Shown: positions 43,215 through 54,205 of the stretch, in pieces
Position numbering within the stretch: position 1 is the first letter of the stretch
Layout: each line of letters starts with the position of its first letter
NCBI RefSeq assembly: GCF_042477335.2
Contig: NC_091727.1
Coordinates: 126,635,501-126,699,500, forward strand
DNA length: 64,000 bases
Direction of reading: 5' to 3'
Source: Ovis canadensis
Taxonomy: Eukaryota; Chordata; Mammalia; Artiodactyla; Bovidae
Translations under genes and position numbers: made by a program
The notes under the pieces: model-generated
What the model was told of the DNA's origin: nothing
Seen by the model: only the letters and a program-made list of their open reading frames with translations
The model's database searches: none

Positions 43215-43784
43215 TCTTCTTTGCTGAGACTGACATCCTGACCACTCGGGGTACTCAGGGGCCCAGCTTGCCTGCCAATGGACCAGACCCAGCAGCTGCA
43301 ACCGGGAACCTTTTGTCCCTGGTCTCCTCCTGACGCGAACAACTGGCCAGAGTGCCCCAACCGGTAAGGAACAAGAGACTTTATTGATCTCTCTCCCCTT
43401 CCCTCTCTCTTTCCTCTCCTTAACCCTTCCTATCCTTCCCTGTTTATCTAGTCCCCAGGTCCTGGACACAGGAATCTGGTCGAAGGGCCCTCAGCCTGAG
43501 CTGAGGATTGGAGACTGATCACCTCCTCTTGGCAAAGAACTTGAATTCTGGTTCTGATTTCTGGTAGGGCCGAGTTCCAATCCTCCCTTCTCTGGAGGCC
43601 CATCTCTAGGTGGCAGGAGACGTCTGTAAGGCCACCCCTTTTGCCCCCCTCCCCCGCCTCCTCCCCCTTCTTCTTTCCACCTGGCTTCCTTTCCTTTCTT
43701 TGAAATCTTTGATGTTAGTACTTGGATCTGAAGTTCTGTGTCTCTATAGGAGGTTTTCTGAGAGACTGTATTTTTGTATTTAAG
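43215..43784 (+). mobile_element. Leader / untranslated internal region of element B
   Basis: C/T-rich ERV leader with a splice-donor-like CCGGTAAGGA (about 43,359-43,368) and CT-rich tracts (43,385-43,440; 43,640-43,690). No gag start is recognised before the SINE at 43,785. Confidence 0.5.
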
Positions 43785-44000
43785 GGCTTCCGTGGTGGAG
43801 CCAAGGTTAAAGTGTCTGCCTGCAATATGGGAGACCTGGATTCGATCCCTGGGTCGAGAAGAACCCCTGGAGAAGGAAATGGCAACCCACTCCAGTATTC
43901 TTGCTAGAGAATCCCATGGACGGAGAGGCTTGGTGGGCTACACCACAGGTCACAAACAGTCGGATACGACTGAGCGACTTCAACTTTCACTTTCACTTTG
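43785..44000 (+). mobile_element. Bov-tA SINE inside the provirus
   Basis: GGCTTCCGTGGTGGAGCCAA through CGGATACGACTGAGCGACTT, with the tail CACTTTCACTTT. It is younger than element B. Confidence 0.92.
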
Positions 44001-45535
44001 ATGAGGACTGCAAGGTTTATCTGTGTGTGTTTTAACTCTGTGTTCTGTGTTGTGATTTTTGATGGCCATTTTGCTTTGTCTGGCCACCATTTGGTTTAGA
44101 CCTGCTGCCATTTTGTTAGAACTTGATTTTCTTTCCCTGTGCCTTGAGACCAGGGCTCTCAGGAACACTTATCTAGACCATCTCTAACTCCTGACACTGA
44201 GGAAAAAGAAAAAAAAAAAGACTTGAAGCTAGATCTTGCACTGTCTAAATATGTCTTGGTATGTCTCTGTCTCTGGGTAATATTTTTGAGGTTAATTTGT
44301 ATATAAGCTCTATTTATTTGGCTTTAAAAAAAGGTAATTTAATTCTAAATTAAACAATAAATTCCAGGTTCATGTGAACTGGGAAATATTCAATGTTAAA
44401 TACCTGATATTAATGTTTGTTTGTTGACCTATCTAATATAGACATGTCTTAGAGTAATTAACGTTAAGTAGAATGTTTTCATTGTACCTAGGTTTAATAT
44501 AAGTTAAATATTATATTTGTTACAAGTTTGTCAACAAGGAAATTAGAGTCAACTAGGTCCAAGATGGAGGAGCTGACTTTCACTAGACCTTGAGCCTTGG
44601 TATTTAGGCCTATTGTGACATATCAACAAGCTAAGTGATACACCCATCAACATTGACTAAATCTGACCAAATGTTCTAAACCCTTTTAATTGATCTTTTT
44701 GATAAAACTTCCTAAATAGAACTCTTTTGAAGTTCTTTTGATCTCTAGCTAACTTTGGGGTGCTTCAGAGGGCCCCTGGAACATCCCAAAGAGAGATATT
44801 AAACTGCGTTTATTTGGTTAGATTACATGGAAAACATTATCAAATGAGTAATAAATCTGCTCATATTATAATGTATGGTAAAATTACTAATACAGATATC
44901 CTAGAAATTATATGGGGTTTTTAACATTCTGATACGTCCTGGTATTTTAATGGAAAACCTGATGACTTCACAAAAGTTAACAAAAGGACTGAATGAACCA
45001 GCGAATATGCTTATAACTTTTATGGTTTCTATCTGAAAAATCATGGATTTGAATCTTATGTTTTCAGGGAGTAGGGAAAATCTTCCTCTCTAATTCAAAT
45101 GAGTTAAGAAGGTTATCTCAGGGCTATAAAAATCTCAAGAAATTTTTGAGACCTTAAAAAGGGAAGAATTCACCTAGATTTGTTAGGCAAAATCTGTGAT
45201 AAGCCTTTGGTGTGAGTTTCCCAGCCCTGTTTTATTTTAAAAGTTGAGTCTGAGACCCTATAAATGTTTCAGCAAAATAAAAAGCCTATAATCAATTATG
45301 GTTATAAAAATAATCAGACCAAAATCAGTGAGAACAGACCTATTTTGCAAACTAGCCTTAATTTGGTTATATTTAATAAAAATAAGGGTAACTTTAAGGA
45401 AAAAAAGATATTTCAAAATGTTAAATACCAGTTTGTTAATGGAGGTCTGCACCTAGTAAGACTCATCTCTTAGATCATTCTTTGCTGTTATGTGATATTA
45501 ATGTAAAATTTAATTGAATTCTTGAAGAACACCCT
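44001..45535 (+). mobile_element. ERV internal region, unassigned, AT-rich
   Basis: About 1.5 kb of decayed, A/T-rich sequence with no convincing protease or reverse-transcriptase motif in any frame. From its position it should be pol of A or B, but most of pol is missing or beyond recognition by eye. Confidence 0.45.
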
Positions 45536-45700
45536 AAGTTTGTTTCTGAAGCTTATCTCAGTAATCTCTCTTTGGATGAAGATCAGATGCCTCATGACCT
45601 GCAACCAGGACTGGAAAAAGACATAATTTAAGGGACTGTCTCCAACATGGATGGAAGGACTTTTTTTTATCAGGAGAAACTACACTACACCAGGATGAGA
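45536..45700 (+). pseudogene. ERV pol remnant: integrase C-terminus
   Basis: Across two frames the translation gives a PHDLQPG segment and then a KRH...W-K block, as in the C-terminal domain of gammaretroviral integrase, with a frameshift and a stop between them. Env follows immediately, in the expected pol-env order. Confidence 0.6.
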
Positions 45701-45739
45701 AGACGACGACATCAGAGGTAGACAGCTTCCCTAAGATGC

Positions 45740-46200
45740 TGGACCTGATTCGTATGATCATTTATGTTTTCTTGACTTCTTAGACCTTTGCATAGAAGTC
45801 AAATGCTTTTCTATCATAGGCCTGATCCTATGCTAGTTTTAAAAATCAATCCAATTGTTGGGTTTGTGGCCAATTACCTGTGTCTAGTTCTGGGTTACCT
45901 TGGTAAATTTCTCTACTACCAGACTCTAACTGGTTGGCCCTGAGAAAATTTACTTAAAAAAATTATAGTCATATTCAGGTCACTATGATATTACTAGATA
46001 GGATCCCCTCACCGGGCCAATTAATAATGCTTGCTCTGACTCTGGCTATAAATTTGAGCTTTTTGCTATTACGCAAGCTCAATCAGAACAAGAAAAGTCT
46101 CTGCAAAGGACGGGAAAATCTCCCAGAGTTATGGGATGGATTTATACAGATAATGCCAGGCTACAGTAATTTAGGTTTAAAGTCTCCTCTATGTTGAAAA
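45740..46200 (+). pseudogene. ERV env remnant: surface subunit (SU)
   Basis: A CWVC motif (45,856-45,867), the CXXC motif of gammaretroviral SU, is present in one frame, and downstream text continues the SU in another (frame 45,985-46,197). Stops near 45,780 and frameshifts disrupt it. It is not translatable as an envelope protein. Confidence 0.65.
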
Positions 46201-47840
46201 AAAAATTAAATCATACTAAAGATAATCAGTCTAGTAACACTAGAAAACTGGGCTATGTGCCTTATAGATGGTGCCAATATATAATTTCCCTGGAAGATAA
46301 AGATTCTACAGGGCAGACTAAGTCAGATGACCTGAAGATATACTGGGCTACATCTAATGGAAGTTCTTAACATAAGCCTTACTTGTGACTTTACTAATAC
46401 TGCTGGCTATGTTATTTGTATTTCCCCTGTTTTACAAAATTGCTGTTTCTTACACTGTCAAATGTGTGTGTGAGGCCTCTAATAGAATAATATATAGTCC
46501 CATATGAGATCGATGATGGTAACAGTGTAACTCTAGATATGGTAAAGAAGCAACAAGATGGAATATTTTCCTGGACCAAGAAGCTAGTAAAACAGGTGGT
46601 CCAGAGAATTTTAGATACTGTTTTATGGCCTAGTCCAGTAACAGCACATTGAGTGGCCTGTCGACAGAATCTTTGCCAAATCTGAGAATGGACATTCTCA
46701 GCACCATGGGATAAAATGGTCATGAAGTGCCACCCTCATAATCATGGTCAAGTTTGTGAGCAAAAAGGGGCTCTGCCAACTGAAGACTGACACTCACCAT
46801 CTGCATCTACAAAGATTAAATCATGGCCGCTGCAACTGCTGACTTTCAACGCCCCTAAAAGGAGTTCAGGGTGAAAATCAGGAATGAGGCACTCTGTGCT
46901 CTGGGAAAAACTGGCAGAACAGGCCTTCAGATAGTTAGATCTTTTCAGGAGAAGATTTTATGAGTCCCAATTCTTGCATCTTCTCATACCTAGAGAAACA
47001 CTGACATCATTAACGGTGAAATCTGCTTTGGCTATTAAGGAAAAGTTTACAATTAAAAGTCAAAATAGAGTAGCTATGGTTCAGATATCCTGGGAGATAA
47101 CTAGGTGATGCTATGGGTGTACTTTCAGATTAGAGCTTGTATTGCTCCAAGCTGGGGCAGTCCTATGCCCCATTTTGACAGGAAGTTATCACAGTCATAG
47201 TTGCCTAGTTCCCTAAAATTAAAACTGAGCGGAACTCTGGGGCTCTGGAGTACAGATCTGTTCTGTATTCTCCATTTCTTATCTGTAGGATATAGACTTT
47301 GTTCAGCCTCCTTGACCTTCCCTGAATTCCAAAGCATGGATTCAAACAATTGCTAATCAGGGAAGGGAGGGGATACGAAAAATCAAAGGTTGGTACAGCC
47401 TCCAGACAGAGTCCTGGTTCCTACTCAAAGAAATATGCATAACAATGTCTTTGAGCCCCCACCCAGGTGGAAGATGGTAACTTCAGACTGAACACAAGAT
47501 TCTTGGAGCACAGCTCTGTTGCCTCACCACCAACCAATCAGAGAGGGTCACAAACCCTGCAACCCTCACCCCAAATGTTGCCTTCTGTTTCCGGGGACCA
47601 GAGATGACCATCCTGTTAGGTATCCTGTTTGGCCCTTGTCTATTTCATCTCTGAGAGGGGCCAACTAAATTGCTGTTACTACAAGGGTAGAAGCTGGTTT
47701 CATATGTGGAAAACCCCAACTTAGATGAGGTAGAGAGAGACTTCTGCTCTGCTAGGCAGGCCTACGCCCATGCATAGCAGGAAGAAGTTACAGAAGAAAG
47801 AGACCTCCGCCCCAATTCCCAAAAAGTATCTTGAGTATGA
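46201..47840 (+). mobile_element. ERV internal region between SU and TM, rearranged
   Basis: A stretch of about 1.6 kb where SU-TM sequence is expected but only scraps are recognised. The 47,440-47,640 part (ACCAACCAATCAGAGAGGGT) looks like LTR U3 of an unrelated element, suggesting a further insertion. Boundaries could not be defined. Confidence 0.4.
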
Positions 47841-48240
47841 AGTCTCTCAGGGGGCCTATGTGCTGCATTAGGGGAAGAACGTTGTTTTTATGTGAATCAC
47901 TCTGGGATAGTCAGGGAGTCCCTGGCCAAGATAAGAGAAGGGCTGAGTCAGAGAAAAAGAGAAAGAGAAATGTCTCAAAATTGGTTTGAATCCTGGTTCG
48001 ACTCATCCCCCTGGATCACAACTCTCATATCTTCCTTGGTAGGGCCCCTGATTATCTTGTTACTGCTACTCACCCTCGGGCCATGCTTACTAAAGTAATT
48101 GGTGGCCTTCATTAAAAGCTGCATCAACGCGGTGCAGCTCATGGTACGCAGATCCCAATATACGGCCTTGCCAACGGTCCCCTTAGCGGGAGATAATATA
48201 GAGCTGACCCCAGACCCATGATTGGGTCTGTCCTGGATCC
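47841..48240 (+). pseudogene. ERV env remnant: transmembrane subunit (TM) end
   Basis: The frame 47,859-48,098 shows the gammaretroviral TM disulfide region, a membrane-spanning stretch ([17 protein letters not shown]) and a premature stop (TAA at 48,096-48,098) at the start of the cytoplasmic tail. The tail homology continues after the stop to about 48,220. In the CX6CC motif, the first Cys of the CC pair is replaced by Arg (CGT, 47,880-47,882), so the covalent SU-TM link could not form. A hydrophobic fusion peptide is not recognisable upstream. Confidence 0.82.
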
Positions 48241-48242
48241 TA

Positions 48243-48255
48243 GAGAAGGGGGGAA
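48243..48255 (+). promoter_or_regulatory. Polypurine tract of element A
   Basis: GAGAAGGGGGGAA lies directly before the TG of the 3' LTR. It is the plus-strand primer site typical of gammaretroviruses. Confidence 0.88.
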
Positions 48256-48435
48256 TGAAGAATCAAAGCTATTCCATTTTGTTAACAGAAAAACTCCATT
48301 TTGTAAGGTTCTGGGAAAAGAGCCTTTGGAAATCCCCTGACCTCACCCCACCACCCACGAGCCAATCGAACCCCAGACCAAAATCTCCTGACTTAACGCT
48401 CAGGAACTTGTGGTCTACCTAGACAATAGGGACCA
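48256..48435 (+). mobile_element. 3' LTR of element A, truncated
   Basis: The first 180 bp match the 5' LTR (41,639-41,818) with about 8 differences. It then stops at GGGACCA, where the 5' copy continues with ATAAAG. The TATA box, R and U5 are missing, so no 3' TSD can be read. Confidence 0.92.
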
Positions 48436-48605
48436 CTATCATGTGAATTGAATCGCCAGTCTATGTCTGACGCAGGATGCAGCATGCTTGGGGCTGGTGC
48501 ATGGGGATGACCCAGAAAGTTGTTATGGGAAGGGAGGTGGGAGGGGGGCTCATGTTTGGGAATGCATGTAAGAATTAAAGGTTTTAAAATTAAAAAAAAA
48601 AAAAT
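48436..48605 (+). mobile_element. L1 3' UTR tail joined to the truncated LTR
   Basis: GAATCGCCAGTCTATGTCTG and GGGGCTGGTGCATGGGGATG, followed by an A13 tail (48,590-48,604), match the end of ruminant L1. Because LTR sequence does not resume afterwards, a deletion or template switch must accompany the insertion. Confidence 0.7.
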
Positions 48606-48611
48606 ACAACG

Positions 48612-49040
48612 GGACACCCAGAGAAGTTCACAGAGTTACATGGAGAAGAGACGAGGGAGGAGGGTCATAGAGGTTACCCTGATGAGATGAGGTGGAATCA
48701 TATGAGGAGGGAGCAAGCTAGCCAGTAATCACTTCCTTATGTGTGCTCCACAGTCTGGACCACTCAGAGATGTTCACGGAGTTACACAGAGAAGAGAAGA
48801 GGAAGGAAGGAGACAGAGGTGGCCAGGAGAATAAAGGGGGGGATCAAAAGGAGAGAGACTGATCCAGCCAGTAATCAATTCCCTAAGTGTTCTCCACAGT
48901 CTGGAACACACAAAGAGATTCACAGAGTTGGGTAGACAAGAGAAGGGGGAGAGAGGAGATAGAGTTGACCTGGTGGAGAAAAAGGGTAGTCCAAAGGGGG
49001 AGGGAGCAATCAGGCCAGTGATCTCACACCCAAGTAAAAA
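48612..49040. repeat. Three tandem units of about 145 bp
   Basis: Units start at 48,612, 48,757 and 48,903. Each begins GGACAC-/GGACCA-/GGAACA- followed by CAGAGA...TTCAC(A/G)GAGTT and ends TGTGCTCCACAGTCT or similar. The copies differ by many substitutions. The array resembles a promoter-type monomer array of a ruminant LINE 5' region, but I cannot name the element. Confidence 0.85.
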
Positions 49041-49550
49041 TGGGTACTGAAGATTGGATTCTTAAAGGTACAAAATTGAGGTACAAATACCAAAAAGCAA
49101 AGATTAAAAATCTAGAGTAGAGGTTGGATTTTCAAAAATACAATATTAAAGAAAAAAAGTCACAAAAATTATAAAATATATATATATATGAAGTTTGCTT
49201 TAAAAAATAGGGTCTCTCTTTTTTTGCAAAGTAATAGTAAGTTATAAAAATGAAAATTAAAGGAGTGATAGAGGACTTAATTTTTTTTTAATCTAAAAAG
49301 ATAAAGAATGATAGTAAAAATAGTAAAAATATATCTAGGACTTTCTCTGGTGTTGTTGTGGGCAGTGTGGGGTTCTTTTAGTTTCAGATAGTTCCTTGAT
49401 CTGGCTTATATTTCTCAAGATCTATAGGCCTCTTCCTTTGTATTCGGTACTAACTACAGGGTTTTAATCTATTGCACCTGTCACATCCAACAAGGTTCCC
49501 TGTTTTAGCTTCTTCTGTTTGTTGGTCTCTTCAGTGGCTAATTCCACCCT
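49041..49550 (+). repeat. Unidentified ruminant interspersed repeat after the array
   Basis: ATGGGTACTGAAGATTGGAT through TTGGTCTCTTCAGTGGCTAA looks like a dispersed ruminant repeat that continues the 145-bp array. No ORF. The family name is uncertain. Confidence 0.45.
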
Positions 49551-49782
49551 GACACGAGTGATGGGACCAGATGCCATGATCTTCGTTCTCTGAATGTTGA
49601 GCTTTAAGCCAACTTTTTCACTCTCCTCTTTTCCTTTCATCAAGAGGCTTTTGAGTTCCTCTTCACTTTATGCCATAAGGGTGGTGTCATCTGCATATCT
49701 GAGGTTATTGATATTTCTCCCAGCAATCTTGATTCCAGGTTGTGCTTCTTCCAGCTGAGCATTTCTCATGATGTACTCTACT
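49551..49782 (-). mobile_element. BovB LINE fragment
   Basis: Reversed reverse-transcriptase region: GATGGGACCAGATGCCATGA, AGCTTTAAGCCAACTTTTTC, and the antisense of YADD (GTGTCATCTGCATATCTGAG). It lacks the BovB 3' end, so it is not a simple 5' truncation. Confidence 0.88.
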
Positions 49783-50250
49783 ACTCATCCATAAAAAAGA
49801 ATGAAATAATGCCACCTGCAGCAACAAGGACCTAGAGATTATCACACTAAGTGAAGTAAGTCAGACAAAGACAAGTAACATATAATATCACTTATATTTG
49901 GAATCTAAAATATGACACAAATGAACCTACCTATGAAACAGAAACAGACTCACAGACTTGTGATTGCTGGGGGTGGGGGGGTGGGGGTAGGGGGAGGGAT
50001 GGACTGGGAATTTGGGATTAGCAGATGCAAACTATTATACACAGAATGTATCAACAACAAGGTCCTACAAAATAGCACAGGGAACTATACTTCATATCTT
50101 GTAATAAACCATAATGGAAAAGAATATTAAAAATGTATATACACACATATATATGTGTGTGTGTGTAACTGAGTCACTGCTGTAAAGTAGAAAATATGCA
50201 ATATTGTAAATCAAATATACTTCCATAAAATTAAACTTTAAAAAATGGTT
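49783..50250 (+). mobile_element. L1 LINE 3' end, sense
   Basis: ATCCATAAAAAAGAATGAAA, GGAACTATACTTCATATCTT, AATATGCAATATTGTAAATC and a final AATTAAACTTTAAAA. A G-rich tract (49,968-50,000) and a TATATGTGTG microsatellite (50,145-50,167) lie inside. Confidence 0.88.
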
Positions 50251-51174
50251 CTAAACAGAGGTTCTGTCAGTTTCATAGGTCTACTAAAGGGTTCCATGGC
50301 ACCCCAAAGTCAGACTCCCAGCTCTTAGGAATTCTGTGTGACTCTGGCCCAGGAACTAGATGGATGTATCTGTGCTTAGGGCTCATGATGGGTGCTGGGA
50401 TGCTGTGAAAGGAACAAGTCTGCAGGAAGAACAGAGGAGAAACTCAGGTGTGGAGCTGACCACTACACCACAAGGCCAGGCCTCACCTCCTCACCGTTGC
50501 CACAGGAGCCCATCTTCCCTCCTCCAGGAGGCTGGAACAGCTCTGTGGCAGGTTCAATCTCATTCCCCATGGCACGGCATATGCCACCAGATGGCGCCAT
50601 TGTAGGTGCCTGTGGCCGGGAGGGGCTGCCATGCTTCAAAGGCTTTCATAGTCCTAATCCAGTCTAATACAGTCACTGTTCCCAAGTTGTTGGGCTTGTT
50701 GTCCAGGCCCAGTTAGGACCCTCAGAGACTTGAAAGCATGGAAAAGACTATGATGTCTACCTCATATGCAATTTAAAACAAAAGCAAAACTAAACTGTAA
50801 ATGATTCTGCTAAACTTCCAGTGACGTTTCTAGATTTCCTGATTGTGAAATTCCAGTCTTTGACGTTGAACTTTCTTGTGCCCTTGATGTCGCAAGTCTG
50901 TCCATCAGGAAGATCAGCCCATCCTGCTGGCAAAGGGGTAACCAAGCCGAATCCGGCTCTGGGTGCCAACTGAGACCTAGCATCCCTATGCCCTCAGTCA
51001 CAATGTGTCAGACACGGGCACATTCCAGGACATATGGCAACTACTTCCAGATTTCTGATAGACTAAAAGGTTTTGGAAAACTCTGTGGACCCTGCCCAAC
51101 CAATTCACATGGCTTAAGCCAGCCCCAGTGTGGATGAACCCCACTCTATGATTCAGAAAAATAAGGATCACTGA
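50251..51174. other. Unique sequence, no gene recognised
   Basis: About 0.9 kb of single-copy DNA. The paired frames 50,360-50,667 overlap each other and show no domain. A perfect CTCF core consensus is annotated separately. Confidence 0.5.
50584..50597 (+). promoter_or_regulatory. Candidate CTCF site in unique DNA
   Basis: CCACCAGATGGCGC matches every position of the CTCF core consensus CCASYAGRKGGCRS. It is not in a SINE. Occupancy cannot be inferred from sequence alone. Confidence 0.6.
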
Positions 51175-51345
51175 GGCTTGCCCGGTGGCTCAGTGGTAAA
51201 GAATCTGCTTGCAATGCAGGAGCAGCAGGAGATGCGGGTTCATTGCCTGGGTTAGGAAGATCCTCTGTAGGAGGAAATGGCAAACTACTCCAGTATTCTT
51301 GACTGGAGTATCCCATGAACAGAGGAGCCTGGTGGACTGAAGCGT
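51175..51345 (+). mobile_element. Bov-tA SINE lacking the last 50 bp
   Basis: GCTTGCCCGGTGGCTCAGTG through GAACAGAGGAGCCTGGTGGA, then AAGCGTCATTTCTCCC. The BovB-shared end is lost. Confidence 0.85.
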
Positions 51346-51642
51346 CATTTCTCCCATGAGGTATAGGAAAAAGTCCACATGTGGCATTATGCAAGTGTTC
51401 TGGCTAGATATCATGTCACTTGCAAACCTTCTCTCTCAGCTCCACCCTGCCCCTCCATCCCTGACCTCCACTGACTATAAAGCCAAACTTCTACCATCCT
51501 CAGGGCAGCTACATCTCAGGGTTGTGCTCACATTTGCCTCCACAAATATTCCAGCATGAGTTTTTGCCAAGCTTCACCAGATCCTCTACCTCCCCAGAAG
51601 GGACTCAATAGTCTTTGTAGAAAGAAAAATTGACAACTCTGA
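51346..51642. other. Unique sequence between two SINEs
   Basis: About 300 bp. No exon or repeat recognised. Confidence 0.5.
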
Positions 51643-51845
51643 CTCTGGTGGCTCAGTGGTAAAGAATCTGCCTGCCAATGCAGGAGACTCGAGTTCAATC
51701 CCTGGGTTGGGAAGATCCCCTAGAGAAGGAAACGGCAACTCACTCCAGTATTCTTGCCTGGAGAACTCCATGGACAGAGGAGACTGGTGGGCCTCAGTCC
51801 ATGGGGTCACAAAGAGTCGGATACAACTGCAGCACTAAGCACCTA
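51643..51845 (+). mobile_element. Bov-tA SINE, head slightly truncated
   Basis: CTGGTGGCTCAGTGGTAAAG through CGGATACAACTGCAGCACTA. The first bases of the head (GGCTTCC) are missing. Confidence 0.9.
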
Positions 51846-52632
51846 ATTCTGCCAGAACTCTGTCCGCAGTGTCAGTTCTGTAACCATATGGAAACACTTT
51901 CAATTTTGTTAATTCCCAACTTCCCAGACAAAACCCATGGGATCCAAGGTTATACAGAGATAGACTTCCAGGTCACTGACACCCCTGATCAAATCTAGGA
52001 GGGTGACCAAAACCCTCCACTATTTCAGACAGTTCCTGCATCTGATGACAGCCTGCAGCTTTCACAACAGCTTTTCAAACAGCTGATGAACCAGATCTCA
52101 TGAGATCCCCTGTATTCAGGCTTCATCTTTACTACTTCTCTACACCATCAAATCCTTGGCTCAGGCAGCCGTGGACCTGCCACAGCAGCACGCACACTGG
52201 TAAATGAATGTTTGACAAATGGAGAGCTCCTTGGCCTCTTTCTGCCTGTCTAGGGCATCTGTGTGGAGTCTGGCAAGAAAGAAATCCACTAATCTGGAAA
52301 GGGATCCCCTGAACCCTTAAGGGAAAATGGCAATTCCCGTCGGCCACTGGGTACTATTTCAGTTTTCTACTCATACTATCCTATTGCCACCAAGTACCAG
52401 AAAGCAATTTAGTTGGGATGAAGAGTGCCCTGGAGAGGACCATGGCCTACTATCACATGAACCTGGAAAAGACTGCCCTTAGGAGACATGGAAGTCAGAA
52501 GGGTGACAGGAATGGCATCTAGTCTGTTGCAACCCAGAGCCTTCAAGCCAACTGGCACCTTCTGCCCCATGCCAGCCACTATCAGTGACTGAACTGAACT
52601 GAGAATACATGTACATGAATCCATGTGTTCCA
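51846..52632. other. Unique sequence, no gene recognised
   Basis: About 0.79 kb. A scrap of BovB tail (AGTGACTGAACTGAACTGAG, 52,583-52,602) is present. Frames on the minus strand (52,132-52,347) show no family feature. Confidence 0.5.
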
Positions 52633-52866
52633 GTGGAGAAGTCGCTTCAGTTGTGTCTGACTCTTTGCAACCGCATGGACTGTAGCCCGCCAGGCTCCTC
52701 TGTCCATAGGGATTCTTCAGGCAAGAATACTGGAGTAGGGTGCCATTCCCGTCTCCAGAAGATCTTCCTGATGCAGGGATCAAAACCTGAAGGGTCAAAT
52801 CCCAGTCTCTTATGTGTCCTGCATTGGCAGGTGGATTCTTTACCACTAGGGCCACCTGGGAAGCCC
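52633..52866 (-). mobile_element. Bov-tA SINE with a small internal duplication
   Basis: Reversed: AGTCGCTTCAGTTGTGTCTG through AGGGCCACCTGGGAAGCCC. An extra segment near 52,785-52,805 repeats the GGGTCAAATCC (box B) area. Confidence 0.88.
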
Positions 52867-52976
52867 TAGTGTTACTATATGTGTTATCATTATTATTATT
52901 ATGTACCACAGGAGGTGTTAAGAAAATTAGACACCTGTAGCCATAGTGTTTCAGCTTCCCTGCATGTCTAATGCAA

Positions 52977-53595
52977 TCAGTTCAGTTCAGTCTCTCAGTC
53001 ACGTCTGATTCTTTGTGACCCCATGGACTGCAGCACATCAGGCGCCCCTGTTCATCATCAAATCCCAGAGCCTGCTCAAACTCATGTCCATCGAGTTGGT
53101 GATACCATCCAACCATCTCATCATCTGTCGTCCCCTTCTCCTCCCACGTTCAAACTTTCCCAGCATCAGGGTGTTTTCTAATGAGTCAGTTCCTTGCATT
53201 AGGTGGCCAAAGTATTGGAGTTTCAGCTTCAACATCAGTCCCTCCAATGAATATTCAGGACTGATTTCTTTTAGAATTGACTGGTTGGATCTCCTTGCAG
53301 TCCCAGGGACTCTCAAGAGTCTTTTCCAACATCACAGTCCAAAAGCATCAATTGTTTGGTGCTCAGCTTTCTTTATAGTCCAATTCTCACATCCATACAT
53401 GACTACTGAAAAAACCATAGCTTTGACTAGATGGACCTTTGTTGGCAAAGTAATGTCTCTGCTTCTTAATATGCTGTCTAGGTTGGTCATAACTTTTCTT
53501 CCAAGGAGCAAGCATCTTTTAATTTCAAGGCTGCAGTCACCATCTGCTGTGATTTTGGAGTCCAAGAAAATAAAGTCTCTCATTGTTTCCATTGT
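52977..53595 (-). mobile_element. BovB LINE 3' end, about 0.6 kb
   Basis: Reversed tail CAGTTCAGTTCAGTCTCTCA. The minus strand holds the C-terminal reverse-transcriptase text in two frames (53,038-53,316 and 53,332-53,592), separated by a frameshift near 53,320. A pseudogenic copy. Confidence 0.93.
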
Positions 53596-53667
53596 TTAAT
53601 ATTATAATGTTAATATCTAGTGTTATAAAGAGGGCCAATAGCTTCTTTTTGAGAAACAAAAGCTACG

Positions 53668-53870
53668 ATGTTAAGCTCTTACTATGTGCCAGGAGTAAAG
53701 GCTTGCATACATGATCTCATTTAGTCCTCACAGCAATCCCATGAAGTAGGTACTGTTTCTCCATTTTAAAGTCGGGTATGTGAGGCTCAGCGATGTTAAC
53801 TAACTTACCCAAGGTAACACAGTAAGTCTTTAGCATCAGAATCTTACCATCAGGAGACTAGCTCTAGGAT
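53668..53870 (-). repeat. MIR SINE, nearly complete
   Basis: CTCTTACTATGTGCCAGGAG, TCATTTAGTCCTCACAGCAA, CTCCATTTTAAAGTCGGGTA and CCAAGGTAACACAGTAAGTC in reversed MIR order. Confidence 0.88.
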
Positions 53871-54205
53871 TCTATATCCTTATCTCTGTGCTAAAAGGCG
53901 TTTCAAGTAGCACATGCAAGACACACATACCCCCAAGTGGTAGATGTGGATCTCTAAGAGGGAGACACCAGTTTCACCCTTTGGGCTCCATACACAGGGC
54001 TGGCTGTAGAAGGAGACCCCCAAGCAAGTGGACCACTGCAGCTGGGGGTGATTGTGGACAGAAGTGGGCACTTGGATGCTTGGGGGTGGGATGCTGTGGG
54101 GGTATCTGGCTTCCCAATTGGGAAGACTAGGCTGGGGACAAGAGTGACAGACCAAATCTGAATTTCAGAAACACCCAGAGTAGCAGTCACCAACCTCATC
54201 ACGTC
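53871..54205. other. Unique sequence upstream of FAM209, left part
   Basis: About 0.33 kb of single-copy DNA. Frames on both strands overlap and are mutual shadows. Confidence 0.5.

Noticed and set aside
42751-43245. 164-codon minus frame across the gag/LTR B junction
   Set aside because: Antisense to gag and an LTR; it crosses an insertion boundary and cannot be an evolved gene.
52409-52909. 166-codon minus frame
   Set aside because: More than half is reversed Bov-tA. The remainder has no domain, and no promoter or splice context.
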